Part shown: positions 57,619 through 64,000 of the stretch, one piece after another
Layout of the letters: each line of letters starts with the position of its first letter
How positions within the stretch are numbered: the first letter of the stretch is position 1
Assembly: GCA_026686845.1 (NCBI GenBank)
Contig: JAIVEN010000012.1
Span: 64,501 to 128,500 of the forward strand
Direction: 5' to 3'
Source: Adenanthera pavonina
Lineage: Eukaryota; Streptophyta; Magnoliopsida; Fabales; Fabaceae
Length of the DNA: 64,000 nucleotides
Notes under the pieces: generated by a model
The model's input: only the letters and a program-made list of their open reading frames with translations
What the model was told of the DNA's origin: nothing
Databases searched by the model: none
Translations under genes and position numbers: made by a program

Positions 57619-59110
57619 TTCTGTATACTAGAATGATAACTATTATTGTAGGCAAATTCTACAAATGGTAGAAATCCATCCCAATTGCCTTTCAATTCTA
57701 GAACACAAGCTCTTAGCATATCTTCTAGGGTTTAAACAGTCTTTTCTATCTGGCTATCAGTCTGGGGATGATATGCCATATTGAAGCATAATTTGGTACC
57801 CAATGCTTAGTGCAAGGATTTCCAGAATTCAGAAGTGAATCTAGGATCTCTATCTGAAACAAAACTGCTAGGTACACTGTGAAGTTTTACAATCTCCACA
57901 TATAATTCAACCAGCCTATCTATAGTATTTCCTTTATGGATGGGATGTAAGCTGACTTAGTCAATTGATCCACTATAACCCAAATTGCAATATATCCTGA
58001 TAATGTTCTAGGCAATCCCACAATGAAGTCCATTGAAATACTATCCTATTTCTATTTAGGAATATCCAATGACTGTAATGGCCCTATTGGCTTTTGATGT
58101 TTCATTTTCACCCCTTGACATGTTAAACATCGTGCAATGTGTTAGGTGACATCACTTTTCATACCAAGCCACTAAAATAACCTTTTTAATTCATGGTATA
58201 TTTTGGTGACACCAGGATGAATCGTGTATCTACTTTCATGAGCTCTATTTGGAATTCTCTCCCTTAAGTTTAGCTTTGGAGGGATATAAGCTCTTTTCTT
58301 GTATCTTAATACTCCCTCTTCAGAGACTTCAAATTTTGGCACTTCTCCGATGCTCATATTTTGCATAATCATCTTTACATAGGCATAACTTAATTGGGCT
58401 TCTAGGATCTAATCTTCTAGATACCATCTTATGCTAGTTTCTCTAGTAACCATATTTCCAATCTATACCTCATACCCCATGTTCATATCTCTAAACTTTT
58501 CCAATAGTTTCTACTCCTTAATTATCAAGCCAGCTACTTGGACTGTCTTCTTGCTAGGGCATTGGCTATGACATTAGCCTTGCCTGGATGATACTTCATC
58601 GTGTAGTCATATTCCTTAAGAAGCTCCATCCATCTCTTTTGCCTCATGTTCGGCTCTTTCTAATCTAAAAGATACTTGAAGCTTTTGTCATCTCAGTAAA
58701 TCTCTATGGTCGAACCATAAAGATAGTGCCTTCATATCTTAAGTGCATATGCCACCACTGCTAGTCCAAGTCGTGAGTAGGTAGTTCTCTTCACACGGCT
58801 TTAGTTGCCTTGAGGCATATGTGACTACTCTACCTTGTTGCATTTTCGTGCATACTAGCATAAGTATAGACCATATTGGTCTCCTTAGGATCAGGGATCA
58901 CTAACATAGGCATTGAGGTCAGCCTTTCTTTCAACTCTTAGAAACTACGCTCACACTTCTAGTCCTACACGAATGGTTGGTTCTTCCTGGTGAGCTTTGT
59001 CAGTGGTAAGGCAATCTGGGAAAAGTCTTTAGTGAATCATCTATAGTATCCAGCCAAACCTAGAAAACTATGATTTTCCATAACTGTCTTAGGTCGCTCC
59101 CATTGCAGGA
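57619..59110 (-). pseudogene. Gypsy (chromovirus) RT, RNase H and integrase remnant, element G
   Basis: Minus strand, right to left: RT end FLGLAGYYR near 59060; RNase H region with ALPLTKLTRKNQPF (59000) and QARLMS/AMPQ-like residues (58580); HHCC zinc region TIHPGVTKIYHELKRLF (58172-58222) and CLTCQGVKMKHQKPIGPLQS (58080); integrase core MDFIVGLPRT and AIWVIVDQLTKSA (57950-58035); YHPQTDSQIEKTV (57760); and DGFLPFVEFAYNNSYHSS near 57640. There are many stops and frameshifts. T4 truncates the RT on its N-terminal side at 59111. Confidence 0.8.
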
Positions 59111-60437
59111 TGTAACATCCTAATATCCACTTTCTAGAAATAATTTTGTTATATTAAAATGAAGAAGTATATATAAGGTAGATGATTCTCGAATGATGAT
59201 TAACTAAGCAAATTTAATGAGTAGATAGGTTGAAAGTAAGCTTTCTTATCATATCTTAGACTTTTCTAAACTATCTTGGGAATTAGAAATCTTTGAGGGG
59301 CAAACAACAATGTTTTTGAGTGATTCTTTCTAAATTAGAAAGTAGACATCTCAAGCTTTCCATAGAGTCCTAATTCATAATTTTTGGAGATGTGTACAAT
59401 TAATTATGAATTTTTGAATTTGAGAACAAGTGGTTATACCGTATGCCGCAGTGTACACAACCTTCACTGTAGCGTACAATGCAGATCTGATTATATCATA
59501 TTGCAAAAATGATCCCTAAAATAGAAGGAAAGAAGAGGAGATCAAAGTGGCGTGATTTGGCTCTGCTAGAGCTTGCTAGATTCGACCTTTAGGAGTGTTT
59601 TAGAGCTTCTAATATTCAAGGTAACTCTTCTTAACATATCTTCCCTCTTTATTCTCCATTTTCCTCTATGGCCTTTATGAGTTTATGGTGATTGTTTAAA
59701 TGGGTTGTGATTGGACCGATTAATCTAATCTTAAATGGGTTGTTTTAAGTTTATTTGAGGTTCCAATGCTTTGGCTAGGATTTACTTGAGGTATTTCATG
59801 ATTTGGATGTTGATTCTAGTTAAACCCTAGGTTAGAATTAGGATTTATGATGATTATGATATGTGGGGATGATTTTGTTAGTGCCAATGGTTTAGATGAG
59901 TTAGGTTAAGATAAAAATGATTATGGGTAGTGAGAAAATAGGAGTAGAAGTGAGTTAAGATGGCTTAAACCTTTGGTTAGATTGATTCATTATGTAGTTT
60001 GTATTAATGATAAATTCTCATTCTAAATTGTAGATTGACCTTGATTGAGATTGTTGGGCAAGAGGAACCTCAAGTTTAAGTGTTGTGTGCACTGAGACAA
60101 GAGGAAACCACTTCAATTCATTATGCATGCTTATGCTTGGATTCGTGAGTTAATTTGATATGTAATTATGTAAAATTTTGGTATGGAAACTATGTTATGA
60201 ATCTATATGAGATTATTTATGAAAAGCATGTCTAGTGGGATGTATGTTTATACAAAGGAGACTTAGACTTTGGTTATGAAAGTATTATTTAAACATTTTT
60301 GAATCTTGACTTATGAATATGGAACTCTCTGATTTTATGATCGATGATGTAATTACTGATATTATACTATTTGGGATTGAGGGAGATGAAAGGAGTATAA
60401 ATGTTAAGGTATTAAATCTTGTTATCATGTGGTATGC
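59111..60437 (+). mobile_element. T-family LTR T4, cut by T5
   Basis: It starts TGTAACATCCTAATATCC immediately after the RT reading of element G and shares with T5 the order GCCGCAGTG, GGAAAGAAGAGGAGATCAAAG, GCTCTGCTAGAGC, and CTTCTAATATTCAAGGTAAC. It stops at 60437, where T5 inserted (left flank TATGC). Length is 1327 bp. The short frame at 60313-60495 spans its junction with T5 and is not a gene. Confidence 0.65.
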
Positions 60438-62897
60438 TGTAACACCCCTCATGCTATTTTTCTCATCTTTGTATTCAGGACTGGAGGAAACATGACGGAG
60501 AAAGGTTCAAGTGGAGAAGAAATGAGCTCCACGCCGCGGTGAGAATCAGGGCCGTCGTGGCGAGAGCCAATTCCAGTGGCATTTTCAGGCTGAAACTGAT
60601 GGCGCCGTAGCGGACTTATTTGGAGCCGCGGCGAGAGTCGAGAAACTGGTTTAAATCAGAATCATTTCGGATGAAAAGAAAAGAAAGAAATGGAGGGAGC
60701 AATGGAGAAGACGCTATAAGCTCTGCTAGGGTTCGAGTTTTCCGGTAAATGGGAGTGTTTTCCAACATCCAAGAGCTTGGATCCATGTTGGTGAGTGACC
60801 CCTAGCCTTCTCTCTTCTCTTTTCCTCTCCATTTTCGATGGGAAGTTGAGTTGAAGCTTAGGGTTTCCGGTTTGAGCAATTTCCACTTATTTAAATGCTT
60901 GATTTTGTGTTGTGGAAGTGTTTTGTGGTGTTAGGAAGCTTTGGATTTGAGTTTTGATTGGATTATGATGGGTTTGAGTAAAACCCTAAGTTGGAATTTG
61001 GGAAAAGAAGTGGAAATCCGAAATGATAGGTGTTGGTGTAAGTTTGAATAGTTGTTTAAGGTTTATTGGTGTGTCTGTGTGTATATTGTTAGAACTCCGG
61101 GTTAAGCTTGGATGGCTAGAATGTGGATTGTAATGTTATGGGAGTTATGTTAATTAAAGGTATTATATTGTTGTAACAGTAGATTGGCTAATCGAAGGCA
61201 CATAGTTCGTGATTGGGGTGCTCTGGAGGCTTGCTTAAGCACCTACGTGTGAGGTGTTAACAACCTGAGGTAACCGGGTGTTTGTTTATATTGTATTGAC
61301 GATATTGTATGATCATACGTATAGCTGTGTATATATATGCATGTCTCTTTCATACCACGATATTGATATGTTTATGTGTACTGTTTTTATATATCGCGGT
61401 ATGTATATAGTTAGATGATGATTAAGATTATGATGATGAGATATGTGATGATGATGTTGACATGATATGATATGATGCATACATGACATTATGATGATTA
61501 TGATGATGATGATATGATGATACATTAGCATCACCACATGACATTGTGACCCCGTGATACATGGCGGATGGAATGGTGATGATGTGATGACGATATGATG
61601 TATGATGATATATATATATATATGTTAGGGAGAATAAGGTTGGATTACATATGTTAGGGAGGATAATGGTGGATATATATATTTATAAATATATGTTAGG
61701 GAGGATAAGGTTGGATATCTATATGTTAGGGAGGATAAGTTGGATATCTATATGTTAAGGAGGATAAGGATGGGAGTCCCTGCGAGGGCGACATGCATAC
61801 CATTCATTTCACATTGCATTCATGTGTTGCATGAGTTGTATGTATATATATATTGTGTGGTTGTCCCCGGTTACTGAGACACTATCTCACACCCCTCTCC
61901 CATGAACTAACCTTTCAGGTGAAGATTCTGGTGCTCGTTCGGAAAGGATCAAGGAGTTAGCGGTCTTTCCGTCCTCGGCAATTCCAAGTATATTTAGGGG
62001 TTATAATTTAGTTTATGTAATTCCATGCCAAGTAGGTTGTTGTAGTTGGTTGTTTGCATGAGAGTCCTAGGAGTACTATCTATATGCTATGGGATGATAG
62101 CGATGTTGTTGAATGTTATGCGAGATGAGTATAGAGATGCATGTGATGTAATGATGTGTGATGTTGACAATAGACCCTGGTATGGATCTTTAATGTATGA
62201 GCAGGTATTTATATGTTAGAATGGTTGAATGCGAGCCTAAGGGTGGTTTTGGGCCATATATGTGAGTTGTGGGCATATAGCCTTTATTGTGGTTTTGGCA
62301 TTCAAGGGGGTCAATTCTCGGAAGAAAGGTTTCTTCAGGGTAAAACCTTCTTGGACATGTTAGTTTAGCCAATTATGACCTGTATGAAGGGTCTCTGGGT
62401 GTCCCAGTGCCTATGGTGGCAATTGGAGGTGATAGGTTGTGAGTTTTGGTCAAAAAGTTGCCAAAACGGTGTTGGGGGTCTAGAATCTACAAATGTTGTT
62501 GGATTTGGTTGAAATTGGTGGCTATGGTTAGATAATGACAAGAGAGACCTGTAGGAGTTGGAATCAGGTCAATCGGAGTTCGAAGTATGAAGTTTTATGC
62601 GTCGGAAGTTGGCCCGGCAAATCAACAATTTGCTGAAATAAGTTCTGATGCTAGAGCCGCGGCTCCAAAAATCCAGGCCGCAGCACCCGCAAGATAGTGG
62701 GTGTCAGTGCGTCTGTGAAGGGTTGGAGCCGTGGTGTCACTGCAATAGGCCGAGGCCTAGTCCTAGTCAGGTGCTTTTCTAGTGTTTTTCTGCCACTCTG
62801 AAGCTTTGGAATGTTCCTTTGAGATGTTTGGGGTTATGTTGATTGGTTTTTGAAGGTTTTGGTTAAGTTTGGAGGTGTTTGAGTATAGGGTGTTACA
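60438..62897 (+). mobile_element. T-family 5' LTR T5 of a gypsy element leaving the window
   Basis: It starts TGTAACACCCCTC, ends GTATAGGGTGTTACA, and is followed by a primer-binding site, so it is a 5' LTR of 2460 bp. It is more GC-rich at the start, with CGCCGCGGTGAGAATC and GCCGCGGCGAGAG, and again at 62650 with AGCCGCGGCTCC. The TGAGACACTATCTCACACCC hairpin, GATGAT tract and a tandem repeat lie in the middle. The 3' LTR and right TSD lie beyond the window. Confidence 0.8.
61621..61773 (+). repeat. Tandem repeat, about 30-42 bp, five copies, in T5
   Basis: Copies of TATGTTAGGGAGGATAAGG followed by TTGGATATC start near 61621, 61649, 61691, 61721 and 61750. The repeats at 61691 and 61721 are almost identical, so the expansion is recent. 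T1 and T2 hold only single related phrases (AGGAGAGAATTTAGTGGC). Confidence 0.75.
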
Positions 62898-62900
62898 TTT

Positions 62901-62912
62901 TGGTATTAGAGC
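62901..62912 (+). other. Primer-binding site of the T5 element
   Basis: TGGTATTAGAGC lies three bases after the LTR end. It differs from the initiator Met tRNA complement TGGTATCAGAGC by one C to T change. This fixes T5 as a plus-strand 5' LTR. Confidence 0.75.
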
Positions 62913-64000
62913 AATGGTTCAGGCCATTGTTTCTGCCAATGGAAATACTTGGCACAGAATGGATTACATAAACTCGTATGTTACCAATGTAATACTAGTC
63001 CAGAGTTATATAACTAATTGTGTCTCCATTGGTGTATAGAGGGAATGATGTATTGCAGGAGGTAAGCCAAATAATAGCGATCTCTCTCTCGAGATGCGCT
63101 AGAAATGGGTTATGTTGAATGACTGAATTATTGATTAAGGAAGAATAGTGAATAGAATGTAGAAGCAATTAACTGGCAAAGTAATGGTGATGTGAATAAA
63201 GAACCCTGTGTGTATGTGAAGTTCAATGCTGGAGAGGTCAAGCCGATGAGTATAAGGTAATATGACGGATGGAATCGATGTGAATATGATGGAGCCAGAG
63301 GGGCCCTCAAGGTTAGAAGAAGAGGCATCTTCTTTCAACTGAAAGACTTTTGGAAGTTAATCCACCGGCTTTCAAAAGTAAGTTGAAACATGTGATGGTT
63401 AAAGAAGGGGTGGATCAATTAGAGATTATATTGGGTGCTATGAATTGCATCTCTGAATAAAAGGATTAATTTGTAATACTCAATATGGAAAAGGAGGCTG
63501 AGAAGTGGAGGAGGCGAGTCTTACTGAGTGCTGAGGCTTCGGGAGCTCGCCTGAAAATCAAGGAGTAATTATCGATGGTGTCGTATACATCCTTGAGGAC
63601 TGACATGTGAAGATATATGCCTTGTCTTAAAGAATATGGGAGACTAATGAGGATAGGAGAATTTCAATGATCTGTGTTTTCCTCTGGGGGATTCCCAAGA
63701 CAGAATTAGCAAAGAAAGTAGAGAAATCCTAATTATAAGAGATAAAGAAAGTTGTTAAGTATTATAAGTGATGGGGAATTGTAGGGAGTGAATATGGAAA
63801 TGATGATTGAATCCTGAAGGTTGAAGGTTGTGGTATTCTGAAGCAGTGAAAGACCTGTGAGAAAATCCAATCCATTGGTTTGGATGTCAAGTTGGTTACA
63901 GCGATGGTGGAGAATAAGTTAATTAGTGAGAGTTTGTATTTGCGATAAAAACACGCGTTCTAGAGTCAATATAAGTGTCGGATGTTAAAGGCTTTAACAA
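62913..64000 (+). pseudogene. Degraded leader and gag of the T5 gypsy element, running off the edge
   Basis: Between about 63327 and 63570 a broken frame shows the gypsy gag pattern: RLLEVNPPAFKSKLKHVM, GVDQLEIILGAMNC, then after two stops VILNMEKEAEKWRRRVLL. This is equivalent to the LNPP..F, CF..EKV and EGEA..WW positions of Retrotrans_gag, here with changed residues. No intact frame is present. The rest (62913-63320 and 63600-64000) shows no recognisable coding. Confidence 0.45.

Overview
The window is AT-rich plant nuclear DNA made almost entirely of nested LTR retrotransposons and solo LTRs. The evidence for a flowering plant is a Ty1/copia family of Sirevirus type (initiator-Met primer site, AAAAAGGGGGAGAA polypurine tract, an extra ORF after pol), chromodomain-bearing Ty3/gypsy (Tekay-like) remnants, and 5-bp target-site duplications (TSDs). 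I could not identify the species. I see no intact host gene, tRNA, rRNA or CRISPR array. One 1-kb stretch (19643-20658) is not explained by repeats I recognise and may be a host-gene remnant.

Layout, left to right. Family names are mine: S = Sirevirus-like copia; D = an LTR family of unassigned class; Q, R, T = gypsy-type LTRs. 390-1713 is an LTR of family Q. It is interrupted by T-family LTR T1 (1714-6193), which holds R-family LTR R1 (1786-4312) and is itself broken by D-family LTR D1 (6194-7120). Then comes S element B (minus strand, about 7122-19642), with a complete D-family solo LTR (D2, 15996-17689) inside its gag. After the unexplained kilobase and another solo D LTR (D3, 20664-22277) there is an AT-rich region ending in a gypsy LTR-like tail. 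It abuts S element C (plus strand, 23808-43552), which lacks its 5' end. Inside the RT/RNase H region of C sits S element A (minus strand, 26480-38691), the youngest and best preserved, flanked by a perfect CCAAT TSD. At 45574-50093 an R-family solo LTR (TSD TATTG) contains an S-family solo LTR (48010-49637, TSD AAATA). From 50.1 kb on there are a T-family LTR, a 40-bp palindromic minisatellite, and the Q-type 3' LTR of a degraded chromovirus G (minus strand). The integrase of G is split by a T-family LTR (55000-57618), and its RT is cut by T4 and T5. T5 (60438-62897) is a 5' LTR with a primer-binding site; its element runs off the right edge.

The S elements carry three reading units: gag (599 codons in A), pol (protease, integrase, RT, RNase H; -1 frame relative to gag) and a third ORF of about 726 codons. 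The N-terminal half of the third ORF resembles the 'putative plant transposon protein' domain, followed by a coiled coil, proline-rich stretches and a lysine-rich tail. The most interesting signals come from comparing A, B and C. The spacer between pol and ORF3 is filled with the same short palindromic motifs as the LTR U3, and a TATA box lies 44-45 nt before the ORF3 ATG in all three. This suggests ORF3 has its own LTR-like promoter. ORF3 codon 47 is a stop in A and B but Gln in C. The gag stop and a splice-acceptor-like TTTTGCAGG are kept in place at the gag/pol boundary. A second copy of the polypurine tract lies inside the end of ORF3.

All coding units are damaged. A has single nonsense changes in gag, pol and ORF3, and the nearest relatives indicate CAR to TAR in each. 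B and C have many stops and large deletions at different places.
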